A stretch of 64,000 nucleotides of DNA. Origin: Flexivirga aerilata (GTDB taxonomy: Bacteria > Actinomycetota > Actinomycetes > Actinomycetales > Dermatophilaceae). The notes beneath the pieces are model-generated. The model was not told the origin of the DNA, did not search any database, and was given only the letters and a program-made list of their open reading frames with translations. A program made the position numbers and the translations under genes. Below are positions 54,469-62,904 of this stretch, one piece after another (position 1 is the first letter of the stretch; each line of letters opens with the position of its first letter). The stretch lies in contig NZ_JABENB010000002.1 in NCBI RefSeq assembly GCF_013002715.1, positions 620,001 to 684,000 on the forward strand, written 5' to 3'.

Positions 54469-55860
54469 ATGGCTGTTCGCGCGCCCGAACGTCACCCGGT
54501 CGACCAGGCCATGCCGTTGCCGCAGTCCGCGCTCTACGGGCTGCAGCACGTCCTGTCGATGTATGCCGGGGTGGTCGCCGTGCCGCTCATCGTCGCGGGC
54601 GCGCTGAAGCTCAGCGCCGCCGACACCATCTACCTGGTGTCGGCAGCGCTGCTCATGTCGGGCTTCGCGACGCTGCTGCAGACGCTCGGCGTATGGCGGA
54701 TCGGAGCACGGCAGCCGATCGTGCAGGGCACGTCGTTCGTGGCGGTCTCGACGATGCTGTCGGTCGGTGCCGCGGCGGGCGGCGGGCACAAGGGCCTGCA
54801 GGCGATCTACGGCTCGCTGATCGTCGCCGGCGTCGTCGGCTTCCTGGTGGCTCCGTTCTTCACCCGGCTGCTGCGCTTCTTCCCGGAGGTGGTGACCGGC
54901 TCGGTGATCACCATGATCGGCCTGTCGCTGGTGCCGGTCGGCGTGCAGTGGGCGGCCGGCGGGGTCGGCGCGAAGGACTTCGGTGAGCCGAAGAACCTCG
55001 GCATGGCGTTGCTGACGTTGACGATCGTGGTGTTGATCTACCGCTTCCTGCCCGGCTTCTTCGGCCGCATCGCGATCCTGCTCGGCCTGGTCGCCGGCAC
55101 CCTGGTCGCGCTCCCGCTCGGGATGGCGCACGTCGACGCGATCAACGACGCCCGCGTCTTCCAGGTGCCCGCGCCGTTCCACTTCGGCACCCCGACCTTC
55201 ACGATCAGCGCGATCGTCTCGATGATCATCGTGATGCTGGTGATCATGACCGAGGCGACCGCCGACATCCTCGCGCTCGGCCAGGTGACGGGTAAGCCGG
55301 CCGACCGCGACACGGTCACCGCCGGCATCCGGGCCGACACGATCTCCACCGCGATCGCCGGGATCTTCAACGGGTTCTCGCTGAGCGCGTTCGCGCAGAA
55401 CGTCGGGCTGGTCGCGATCACCGGCATCCGCAGCAGGTATGTCGTCGCCGTCGGCGGCGGGATCCTGGTGCTGCTGGGGCTCTTTCCCGTGCTCGGTGCG
55501 GTCGTCGCCGCGGTGCCGCTGCCGGTGCTCGGCGGGGCCGGGCTGGTGCTCTTCGGCACGGTCGCGGCCTCCGGCATACGGACCCTGCGGGAGGTCGACT
55601 TCTCCGGCAACGCCAACATCGTGGTGGTCGCCTGCTCGCTCGGCTTCGGGATGGCGCCCATCGTGCAACCCGACCTCTACGCCAAGATGCCCGACTGGTT
55701 CCGAACCATCTTCGACTCGGGCATCACCTCGACCGCGATCGTCGCCGTGCTGCTCAACCTGCTCTTCAACATCCTCGGCCGCCGCGAGCCCGACGAGGGG
55801 CCGGTCTTCAGTCACGCGCCGGCGCCCGCGACCTTCGGCCAGGCGTCGAAGGGCGAGTGA
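54469..55860 (+). CDS. Urate/xanthine permease, NCS2 family
   Basis: 463 aa with about 12-14 membrane segments. YGLQHVLSMYAG gives the family Gln-His motif in segment 1. MTEATADILALGQ, with the conserved Glu, and the signature FAQNVGLVAITGIRSRYV are those of nucleobase:cation symporters (UacT/PucJ/UapA type). It closes the urate arm and probably imports urate or xanthine. Confidence 0.92.
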   Translation: MAVRAPERHPVDQAMPLPQSALYGLQHVLSMYAGVVAVPLIVAGALKLSAADTIYLVSAALLMSGFATLLQTLGVWRIGARQPIVQGTSFVAVSTMLSVGAAAGGGHKGLQAIYGSLIVAGVVGFLVAPFFTRLLRFFPEVVTGSVITMIGLSLVPVGVQWAAGGVGAKDFGEPKNLGMALLTLTIVVLIYRFLPGFFGRIAILLGLVAGTLVALPLGMAHVDAINDARVFQVPAPFHFGTPTFTISAIVSMIIVMLVIMTEATADILALGQVTGKPADRDTVTAGIRADTISTAIAGIFNGFSLSAFAQNVGLVAITGIRSRYVVAVGGGILVLLGLFPVLGAVVAAVPLPVLGGAGLVLFGTVAASGIRTLREVDFSGNANIVVVACSLGFGMAPIVQPDLYAKMPDWFRTIFDSGITSTAIVAVLLNLLFNILGRREPDEGPVFSHAPAPATFGQASKGE

Positions 55861-55959
55861 ACTCACCCAAATCTTTGCCTGCGCTTCACCCGCCGCTGAC
55901 CATGCGAGGGGCACGCTGAGAGACGGCCCGAAAACCGTTGTCAGCGAAAGGCTTCCCAC

Positions 55960-57990
55960 GTGCCCGCACTTGATCGCCGCCGCTTCCTCCAGATCGCCGG
56001 CGCGACGGCCGCCGCGACCGCCCTCTCCCAGAGCGTCGCGCGCGCCGCGGCCATCCCGGCATACCGCGGCACCGGCTCCATCGCGGACGTCGAACACGTG
56101 GTAATCCTGATGCAGGAGAACCGCTCCTTCGACCACTACTTCGGCACGCTGCGCGGGGTGCGCGGCTTCGACGACCCGCGCGCCGCGACGCTGCCGAGCG
56201 GCCGCCCGGTGTGGGAGCAACAGGACGCCGCGGGCGTCGTCGTGCCGTTCCGGCCCGATGTCGACAACTACGGCACGAAGTTCCTGGAGGGCCTCGACCA
56301 CTCCTGGAACGGCGGTCACGACGCCTTCGCGCGCGGCTGCTACGACCGCTGGATCCAGGCCAAGAGCGGCGTCACGATGACCCACATGCGGCGCGGCGAC
56401 ATGCCGTTCCACTACGCGCTCGCCGACGCCTTCACGATCTGCGACGCCTACCACTGCTCGCTGATGGGCCCGACCGACCCCAACCGCTACTACATGTGGA
56501 CCGGCTGGGTCGGCAACGACGGCAAGGGCGGCGGCCCGGTGATCGACAACGCCGAGGCCGGTTACGACTGGAAGACCTACCCGGAACGCCTTGAGAATGC
56601 AGGGATTTCGTGGAAGGTCTACCAGGACGTCGGCACCGGCCTGGACGCCGCCGGCTCCTGGGGCTGGGTCGACGACGCCTACATCGGCAACTACGGCGAC
56701 AACTCGCTGCTCTACTTCGACGCCTACCGCAACGCCGCTCCCGGCAGCCCGCTCTATGAGAAGGCGCGCACCGGCACGAATGCCAAGGCGGGAGAGGGCT
56801 ACTTCGACCAGCTGCGCGCCGACGTGCAGGGCGGCAAGCTGCCGCAGGTGTCCTGGATCGCCGCACCCGAGGCGTTCAGCGAACACCCGAACTGGCCGGT
56901 GCAGTATGGCGAGTGGTACGTCTCCCAGGTGCTCGACGCACTCACCTCCGACCCCGAGGTATGGCGCCGCACGGCACTCTTCATCACCTACGACGAGAAC
57001 GACGGCTACTTCGACCACATCGTGCCGCCCTACGCGAATGTGTCCGGTTTGCCGGGGGATTCGACGGTCAGCACGCAGTTCGAGGGCTACCCGGGCGGCA
57101 ACGGCCAGCCCGCGCCCTACGGTCTCGGGCAGCGGGTGCCGATGCTCGTCGTGTCGCCGTGGAGCGTCGGGGGCTGGGTCTGCTCCGAGACCTTCGACCA
57201 CACCTCGATCATCCGTTTCCTCGAGCGGCGCTTCGGGGTGCAGGAGCCGCAGATCAGTCCGTGGCGGCGCGCGGTGTGCGGCGACCTCACGGCAGCGTTC
57301 GACTTCGGGGGCACCGCAACACCGAAACCCCTTCCGGCACAGACCAAACCGAACGATCACAGCCGTCACCCGAGCTACGTGCCGCCGACCCCGCGCGGGG
57401 GCACCGTGCCCCGGCAGGAGACCGGCACCCGGCCCTCGCGGGCCCTCGGCTACCGCCTCGCAGTCGACGCGCACCGGGCCGGCAACGCGCTGCAGGCGAC
57501 GTTCCGCAACGACGGCGCGCTCGGCGCGCACTTCCAGGTGCGCTCCAACGACGTCCCGGGAGCGCCGTTCAGCTACACGGTCGAGGCCGGCAAGCAGCTG
57601 ACCGCGTCCTGGCCGGTCGCTGCGTCATACGACGTGCAGGTGCACGGGCCAGGCGGCTTCTGGCAGCGCCTCACCGGCGGATCGGGCGCCGAGCCGCAGG
57701 TGCAGGTGCGCCAGGAGGGCAACGGCATGGGGCGGGTGACGCTCGAGGTGACCGCGCCGGCCGGCCGCGCCCTGACCGTGCGGGTACGCGACAACTACGG
57801 CCACGCCCAGGAGGTACGACGGCACACCCCGGCCGGCGCACGCGCGCGGATCGTCACCTCGACCGGCAGCACGCAGGGCTGGTACGACCTGACGGTCACC
57901 GCCGACGGCGAGCAGGGGTGGTCCCGGCAGGTGGCGGGGCGCGTCGAGACCGGCCGCCCGTCGGTCAGCGATCCGCATATCGGTGCCTGA
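55960..57990 (+). CDS. plcN: Phospholipase C, phosphocholine-specific type
   Basis: 676 aa, GTG start at 55960. DRRRFLQIAGATAAATAL is a twin-arginine signal. The phosphoesterase domain has VILMQENRSFDHYFGTLRG (metal and nucleophile region), CDAYHCSLMGPTDPNR, WVGNDGK and FITYDENDGYFDHIVPP. Two beta domains typical of bacterial Plc follow (about residues 485-560 and 575-660). It cleaves phospholipid head groups outside the cell. It is a single gene; the GDPD and PI-PLC-like genes of the window act on related esters but are not linked to it. Confidence 0.9.
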   Translation: MPALDRRRFLQIAGATAAATALSQSVARAAAIPAYRGTGSIADVEHVVILMQENRSFDHYFGTLRGVRGFDDPRAATLPSGRPVWEQQDAAGVVVPFRPDVDNYGTKFLEGLDHSWNGGHDAFARGCYDRWIQAKSGVTMTHMRRGDMPFHYALADAFTICDAYHCSLMGPTDPNRYYMWTGWVGNDGKGGGPVIDNAEAGYDWKTYPERLENAGISWKVYQDVGTGLDAAGSWGWVDDAYIGNYGDNSLLYFDAYRNAAPGSPLYEKARTGTNAKAGEGYFDQLRADVQGGKLPQVSWIAAPEAFSEHPNWPVQYGEWYVSQVLDALTSDPEVWRRTALFITYDENDGYFDHIVPPYANVSGLPGDSTVSTQFEGYPGGNGQPAPYGLGQRVPMLVVSPWSVGGWVCSETFDHTSIIRFLERRFGVQEPQISPWRRAVCGDLTAAFDFGGTATPKPLPAQTKPNDHSRHPSYVPPTPRGGTVPRQETGTRPSRALGYRLAVDAHRAGNALQATFRNDGALGAHFQVRSNDVPGAPFSYTVEAGKQLTASWPVAASYDVQVHGPGGFWQRLTGGSGAEPQVQVRQEGNGMGRVTLEVTAPAGRALTVRVRDNYGHAQEVRRHTPAGARARIVTSTGSTQGWYDLTVTADGEQGWSRQVAGRVETGRPSVSDPHIGA

Positions 57991-58107
57991 TCCCGGTGAC
58001 GTCCCGGGTGGCAACCCATGGCACCTCGCGCGCCGCATCACGTCCACGAAGCGGCGAAATGACCGGCTCCGGTTGCAAACCCCGCGCGATCCTAGTGAAC
58101 TACGCCC

Positions 58108-58530
58108 ATGGCAACTGAGGCCCCGAATGCGGGACTGGCGGAAAGGCTCGGCTTCGAGAACGACCAGGTGGTGCAGGAGCTCGGGTGGGACGAGGACGTC
58201 GACGACGCGGTCCGCACCCAGATCGAGGACGCGATCGGCTCCGGCCTGGAGGACGAGGACTACGACGGGGTGGTCGACGCGGTCGTGCTGTGGTGGCGCG
58301 ACGGCGACGGTGACCTCATCGATGACTGCGTCGACGCACTGACCAACCTGGCCGACAAGGGTTTCGTCGTACTCCTGGTGCCGGGGGCGGGTCACCCCGA
58401 CCACGTCGACGCCAGCGACATCGCCGAGGCGGCCCAGACCGCCGGGCTCAACGCCGGCACGTCGACTCGGGCCGGCGACGAGTGGATCGCCACCAAGCTC
58501 GTGCAGGGCGGGGTGGCCAAGCAGCGATGA
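58108..58530 (+). CDS. DUF3052 family protein
   Basis: 140 aa, very acidic. It matches Rv2239c-type DUF3052: LAERLGFENDQVVQELGWDEDVD, DDAVVLWWRDGDGDL-like centre (VVDAVVLWWRDGDGDLIDD), and GDEWIATKLV at the end. The function is unknown. It overlaps ahpE (ATGA), the same pair order as in mycobacteria. Confidence 0.9.
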   Translation: MATEAPNAGLAERLGFENDQVVQELGWDEDVDDAVRTQIEDAIGSGLEDEDYDGVVDAVVLWWRDGDGDLIDDCVDALTNLADKGFVVLLVPGAGHPDHVDASDIAEAAQTAGLNAGTSTRAGDEWIATKLVQGGVAKQR

Positions 58531-58997
58531 GCGAGGCACCCGTGGCGGTCGGCGACACCGCGCCCGACTTCACCCTGCGCAATCAGAACGGCGAGGAGAT
58601 CACCCTCGCCGAGCAACTCGGGCAGGGGCCGGTCCTGTTGGTCTTCTACCCGTTCGCGTGGAGCGGCATCTGCACCGGCGAGCTGTGCTCGATCCGCGAC
58701 GACCTCGCCGGCTACACCGGCGACGGCGCCGCGCAGGTGCTGGCGATCTCCTGCGACCCGATGTTCACGCTGCGCGCCTGGGCCGACGCCGAGGGCTACA
58801 CCTTCGGGCTGCTGTCCGATTTCTGGCCGCACGGCGCGGTGGCGAGCGACTACGGGGTCTTCGACGCCGACTCCGGTATGGCGATCCGCGGCACCTTCCT
58901 GATCGGCACCGACGGCAAGGTCGCCTGGTCGCAGGTCAACGGTCCCGGGCAGGCGCGCGACTTCGCCGGCTACCGGGACGCGCTCGCGGCGCTCTGA
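58527..58997 (+). CDS. ahpE: Peroxiredoxin, AhpE type
   Basis: 156 aa. APDFTLRNQNGEEITLAE, VFYPFAWSGICTGELCSIRDD (peroxidatic Cys about residue 47) and the distal Arg region fit AhpE. A second Cys follows five residues after the first, which M. tuberculosis AhpE (GELDQLRD) lacks. It reduces peroxides in the cytosol. Its start overlaps DUF3052. Confidence 0.9.
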   Translation: MSEAPVAVGDTAPDFTLRNQNGEEITLAEQLGQGPVLLVFYPFAWSGICTGELCSIRDDLAGYTGDGAAQVLAISCDPMFTLRAWADAEGYTFGLLSDFWPHGAVASDYGVFDADSGMAIRGTFLIGTDGKVAWSQVNGPGQARDFAGYRDALAAL

Positions 58998-59094
58998 CCG
59001 GTCGGGCCCTTCGTCGCGGCGCGGGGTTCGTCGGCTCGGGGTTCGGCGGCTCGGCGCAGCGCGTCGTCGGCTGGCCGGACCGCGTGCGTCCCCG

Positions 59095-59176
59095 GCAAAA
59101 GTCGACCCTCGGCATACGAACACGCCGAGAATCGCGCGTTTCTCGGCGCGCCGCTATGCCGAGGGTCGACTTTTGC
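59095..59176. repeat. 82-bp nested perfect palindrome between ahpE and tRNA-Val
   Basis: Outer arms are 22 bp and perfect (59095-59116 beginning GCAAAAGTCGACCCTCGG; 59155-59176 its reverse complement). Inside, CGCCGAGAA and TTCTCGGCG form a second stem. There is no ORF. It may end the ahpE transcript or be a miniature palindromic mobile element. Confidence 0.8.
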
Positions 59177-59257
59177 GCGACCTGGCCGGTATGCCGCGGC
59201 TCGCGAAGCATGCGACCTGGCAGAATGTGCCGCGCCGTGCGGCAAACCGCCGCGCAC

Positions 59258-59330
59258 GGGCCTGTAGCTCAGTTGGTAGAGCACCGCGTTTACACCGCGG
59301 TTGTCGTCGGTTCGAGACCGGCCGGGCCCA
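59258..59330 (+). tRNA. tRNA-Val (anticodon TAC)
   Basis: 73 nt with the full cloverleaf: acceptor GGGCCTG/CGGGCCC, D arm GCTC-AGTTGGTAGA-GC, anticodon stem CCGCG/CGCGG with loop TTTACAC, and T arm GTCGG-TTCGAGA-CCGGC. The anticodon TAC reads GUA and GUG valine codons. CCA is not encoded. Confidence 0.95.
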
Positions 59331-59700
59331 CTCCTCGCTCCGCCGGCAGCGGGTGCCACGGCGGTCCTGCTTACGTCGCTCGGGAGTCGGCCCGGCGGGC
59401 AGGAGCCGCCCAGGCGCGGCCTACATGGGATGGACTGCCGGAAACGTCGTGGCCGGAATCCTCTTGGCTCGGATGGCGATGCCGGTGTTGACCTGGACGG
59501 CGTCGATACGCCACGGCATTCTTCAACGTCAGCTTGACCTTGAAGTCGGCGATCTTGGTCGCCCCGCCCGTCCGGGTGGGGCCCGGGGAGTCGGATCGCG
59601 AGGATTCGTTCAGTCGTTCAACTATGACCCGGATCACATCGCGACGGGGGTTTTGAAGACGTCGGTTTGCGTCGCTCGCGGCCCGACTAAGCTGGTCCGA
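59331..59700. other. Gap after tRNA-Val with no convincing gene
   Basis: About 370 bases. Short open frames exist on both strands; on the minus strand the phrase TKIADFKVKLTLKNAVA looks protein-like, but the frame soon changes to low-complexity Arg/His/Pro. The sequence around 59500-59560 could be a remnant of an element once inserted at the tRNA. I see no integrase, no attachment repeat of the tRNA end, and no promoter I can fix. Confidence 0.4.
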
Positions 59701-60588
59701 ATGGCGACGGTGCACGGGCAGGAGAAGGCAGCGACCCTCGCCGATGTGGTGCGGGTGCTGGACGGTTTCTACCCGCCGGACACCGCCGCCGGGTGGGACC
59801 GCGTCGGCCTCGTGAGCGGCGATCCCGCGCAGCCGGTGCGGCGGGTCCATTTCGCCGTCGACCCGACGCTCGCCGTCATCGAGGAGGCCCGCGACGCGGG
59901 CGCCGACCTGCTGGTGACCCACCACCCGCTGCTGCTGCGCGGCGTGCACTCGGTGGCGACCACCACCGCGAAGGGCGCCGCGCTCACCACGCTCGTGGTC
60001 GCCGACCTGGCGCTCTACTGCGCCCACACCAACGCCGATGTCGCCACGCCGGGCGTCAACGACGCGCTCGCGGCCGCGTGCGGGCTGCCGGCGGACGCCG
60101 CACCGCTCGACGAGGAGGACGGCCAGCCGATCGGCAAGGTCGCCGACCTGCCCGAGGCGACCACCCTGCGCGACTTCGCCGAGCGCCTCGCCGCCGCACT
60201 TCCCGCGGCGCCCGTCGGGCTGCGGGTGAGCGGCGACCCGGGGGCGACCGTGCGCCGGGTCGCGGTGCAGGGCGGCGCCGGGGACACCCGCTTCGACGCC
60301 GTGCGGGCGGCCGGCGCCGACGTCTACGTGACCGCCGACCTGCGCCACCACCCGGCCCTGGAGGCCCGGGAGGACGCGCGCGGCGGCCCGCCATACCTGA
60401 TCGACGCGGGGCACTGGGCGACCGAGGCCCTGTGGCTCGACGGGAGCGCCGAGCGGCTCGCCGCGGCGATGGCGCAGGATGGGTACGACGTGCAGACCTG
60501 GGTCTCCCGGCTGCGCACCGACCCCTGGGATTTCCTGGTGACCACCAGGACGGACGATGACAGCGAAGGACCAGTGACCGCCTCGTGA
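59701..60588 (+). CDS. Nif3-like dinuclear metal centre protein (YbgI/YqfO family)
   Basis: 295 aa. It opens with LADVVRVLDGFYPPDTAAGWDRVGLVSGD. The metal ligands lie in LLVTHHPLLLRGV, YCAHTNAD, and the C-terminal DAGHWATE, as expected for the two-metal centre. The family has been linked to GTP cyclohydrolase I type 2 by annotation, but its true role is unsettled. It forms a row with the zinc-ribbon and RNase H genes, as in M. tuberculosis. Confidence 0.9.
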   Translation: MATVHGQEKAATLADVVRVLDGFYPPDTAAGWDRVGLVSGDPAQPVRRVHFAVDPTLAVIEEARDAGADLLVTHHPLLLRGVHSVATTTAKGAALTTLVVADLALYCAHTNADVATPGVNDALAAACGLPADAAPLDEEDGQPIGKVADLPEATTLRDFAERLAAALPAAPVGLRVSGDPGATVRRVAVQGGAGDTRFDAVRAAGADVYVTADLRHHPALEAREDARGGPPYLIDAGHWATEALWLDGSAERLAAAMAQDGYDVQTWVSRLRTDPWDFLVTTRTDDDSEGPVTAS

Positions 60589-61325
60589 AGGCTGATCTCA
60601 CCCGGCAGTGGAAGCTGCTGGACCTGCAGAAGCTCGACACCCGACTCGACCAGCTCGCCCACCGTGAGCGCACCCTGCCCGCGCAGGCCGAGCTCGACAC
60701 CGCGACTGCTCGCGCGCAGACGCTCGCCGAGGACGTGGTGCTCGCCCGGACCGCGGTGCAGGACAACGAACGCGCGGTCAGCAAGGCCGACGCCGACGTG
60801 CAGCTGGTGCGCGATCGGGCCGCCCGCGACCGGGAGCGCCTCGAGGGCGGCTCCGGGTCGGCCAAGGAGCTGCAGGGCCTGCAGCACGAGCTTGACACCC
60901 TCGCCCGCCGGCAGGCGGAGCTGGAGGACGTCGAGCTGGAGGTGATGGAGCGCGCCGAGACTCTGCAGCGCGAGCTCACCGCCAAGGAGGGTGCCCAGGC
61001 GGAGGCGCAGGACACCGTCGCGCGGCTCACCGAGCAGCGGGACAAGGAGGTCGCCGACATCACCGCCGAGCGCGAGCAGGTGCAGCGCGACCGCGCCAAT
61101 GTCGCACCCGGCGTGGGGCAGGAGCTGCTCGACCTCTATGAGAAGGTGCGCGCGCAGCAGGGTGGCGTCGGTGCCGCCGCGTTGCAGCAAAAGCGTTGCA
61201 CCGGTTGCGGATTGGAGCTGGTGCAGGCCGAGCTGTCCCGCATCCGCAGCGCCCCCGAGGACGAGGTGCTGCGCTGCGAGGAGTGCCGCCGCATCCTGGT
61301 CCGCACCGCCGAATCCGGGCTGTAA
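60585..61325 (+). CDS. Coiled-coil protein with C-terminal zinc ribbon (CT398/Rv2229c type)
   Basis: 246 aa from GTG 60585, overlapping the Nif3 gene stop. Residues about 10-190 are a long charged coiled coil (heptads of Leu/Ala with Glu/Arg/Gln). The C-terminus has CTGCGLELVQAEL and VLRCEECRRILVR, a four-Cys zinc ribbon. Function unknown; nucleic-acid binding is suspected. Encoded 6 bp before the RNase H fusion. Confidence 0.88.
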   Translation: MKADLTRQWKLLDLQKLDTRLDQLAHRERTLPAQAELDTATARAQTLAEDVVLARTAVQDNERAVSKADADVQLVRDRAARDRERLEGGSGSAKELQGLQHELDTLARRQAELEDVELEVMERAETLQRELTAKEGAQAEAQDTVARLTEQRDKEVADITAEREQVQRDRANVAPGVGQELLDLYEKVRAQQGGVGAAALQQKRCTGCGLELVQAELSRIRSAPEDEVLRCEECRRILVRTAESGL

Positions 61326-61331
61326 CCGGAC

Positions 61332-62471
61332 ATGGGCAAGTCACTCATCGTCGAGGCCGACGGAGGGTCTCGCGGCAACCCCGGCGTGGCCGGGTATGGC
61401 GCCCTCGTGCGCGACGGGCGCAGCGGCGAACTCCTCGCCGAGCGCGCCGCACCGCTCGGCAAGGCCAGCAACAACGTCGCCGAATATCAAGGGATGATCG
61501 CCGGGCTGCTCGCCGCGCAGGCGATCGACCCGGCCGCCGACATCACCGTGCGGATGGACTCCCGCCTCGTCGTCGAGCAGATGGCCGGGCGGTGGAAGAT
61601 CAAGCACGAGGACATGCGCCGGCTCGCCGGCGAAGCGCAGGAGGTGGTGCGCACCCTGCGCGCCGCGGGCGGCTCGGTCGACTGGACCTGGATCCCGCGT
61701 GAGCAGAACAAGGCCGCCGACAAGCTGTCCAACGTCGGGATGGACGGCGAGCACGTCAGCCGCGACCTGTGGCGGCAGGAGGAGCGCCGGGAGGGGACCG
61801 GCGCGCCCGCGGGCGACGACGCCGCGACCCAGCCTCCGCCGGTGCCGCACCGTGAGGTGACCACGCGGCTGATCCTGGTGCGCCACGGCGTCACCGACTT
61901 CACCCTCGCCGGCCGCCTCGACGGGCGAGACGGTGCCGACCCGTCCCTCAACGCCGAGGGCCGGGAGCAGGCCCGTCGCGCGGCCGACGCGGTCGCGCGA
62001 CTGGTCACCGGGCCGGTCACGGTCATCAGTTCCTCCCTGGCCCGCGCGCGCGAGACCGGCGCCGCGGTCGCCGACGCGCTCGGGGTCGAGCCCACCGTCG
62101 ATGCCGACTGGGACGAGCAGAACTTCGGGATCTGGGACGGGCTGTCGTTCGCCGAGATCGGCGAGCGCTTCCCGGGCCAGGCCACCCGTCTGCGGCTCGA
62201 GGACGACTTCCGGGTCGAGGGCGGCGAGACGCACCACGACCTGGCGGCCCGGGTCGATGCCGCCCGGCAGCGGGCGATCGCCCACGGTGGCACCGTGGTC
62301 GTGGCCACGCACCGCAAGCCGATCATGGTGGTGCTGCAGTCGCTGCTCGGCCTGTCCACCGGGCACTCCTGGCTGCTCGCCACCGATCCCGCGTCGCTGA
62401 CCGCGATCGAGGTGCGCGACGACGGGTCGGCCGTGGTCGACTACACCAACGACACCCACCACCTGCGATAA
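61332..62471 (+). CDS. Bifunctional RNase H / acid phosphatase
   Basis: 379 aa. Residues about 1-135 are an RNase HI-like domain (IVEADGGSRGNPGVAGYGALV with the first Asp, NNVAEYQGMIAGL with the Glu, VRMDSRLVVEQM with the next Asp, EQNKAADKLSN). A Pro/Ala linker leads to a histidine phosphatase domain from about residue 180 (LVRHGVTDFTLAGRLDG with the nucleophile His, SSSLARARETG, VATHRKPI). This fusion equals Rv2228c, in which the phosphatase has CobC-like activity. Confidence 0.93.
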   Translation: MGKSLIVEADGGSRGNPGVAGYGALVRDGRSGELLAERAAPLGKASNNVAEYQGMIAGLLAAQAIDPAADITVRMDSRLVVEQMAGRWKIKHEDMRRLAGEAQEVVRTLRAAGGSVDWTWIPREQNKAADKLSNVGMDGEHVSRDLWRQEERREGTGAPAGDDAATQPPPVPHREVTTRLILVRHGVTDFTLAGRLDGRDGADPSLNAEGREQARRAADAVARLVTGPVTVISSSLARARETGAAVADALGVEPTVDADWDEQNFGIWDGLSFAEIGERFPGQATRLRLEDDFRVEGGETHHDLAARVDAARQRAIAHGGTVVVATHRKPIMVVLQSLLGLSTGHSWLLATDPASLTAIEVRDDGSAVVDYTNDTHHLR

Positions 62472-62496
62472 CCGGCGCTATGGGAAACTCCCGAGC

Positions 62497-62904
62497 ATGA
62501 GTTATGCGGGAGACGTGACGCCGCAGCAGGCGTATGACGCGCTGCGCGACGATCCGGACGCGGTGCTGGTCGACGTGCGCACCCAGGCCGAGTGGACCTA
62601 CGTCGGTGTGCCCGACCTGTCGCCGATCGGCAAGCGGGTCGTCTGCGTGGAGTGGCAGGACTTCCCGGCCGGCGCCCAGAATGCCCGGTTCGTCGACGAC
62701 GTGCGCGAGGCCAACGCGGCCGGCGGAGCGGTCTACCTGCTGTGCCGGTCGGGCGCACGGTCCGTCGCCGCCGCGGAGGCGCTGTCGGCGGCGGGGGTCG
62801 GCCCGGCATACAACGTGGTGGACGGGTTCGAGGGCAACCTCGACGAGCACGGCCACCGGGCGCTCGCCGGCTGGAAGGTGGCCGGCCTGCCGTGGCGTCA
62901 GTGA
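62497..62904 (+). CDS. Rhodanese-like sulfurtransferase domain protein
   Basis: 135 aa, one rhodanese domain. LVDVRTQAEWTYVGVPDL is the N-terminal block. The active loop is LLCRSGARSVAAAEAL with Cys at about residue 84. It could transfer sulfane sulfur. The stop region overlaps the start of metZ (GTGA), a sulfur-amino-acid gene, which supports a sulfur-linked role. Confidence 0.88.
   Translation: MSYAGDVTPQQAYDALRDDPDAVLVDVRTQAEWTYVGVPDLSPIGKRVVCVEWQDFPAGAQNARFVDDVREANAAGGAVYLLCRSGARSVAAAEALSAAGVGPAYNVVDGFEGNLDEHGHRALAGWKVAGLPWRQ

Noticed and set aside
54442..57531. A 1029-codon open frame on the minus strand
   Set aside because: It lies opposite the uric acid permease and phospholipase C genes, both with clear family motifs. 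Its protein is low-complexity Arg/His/Val/Gly with no recognisable domain, as expected for the antisense of GC-rich genes.
59331..59700. Integrated element at tRNA-Val
   Set aside because: The gap after the tRNA holds no integrase and no repeat of the tRNA 3' end, so an integrated element is not supported.
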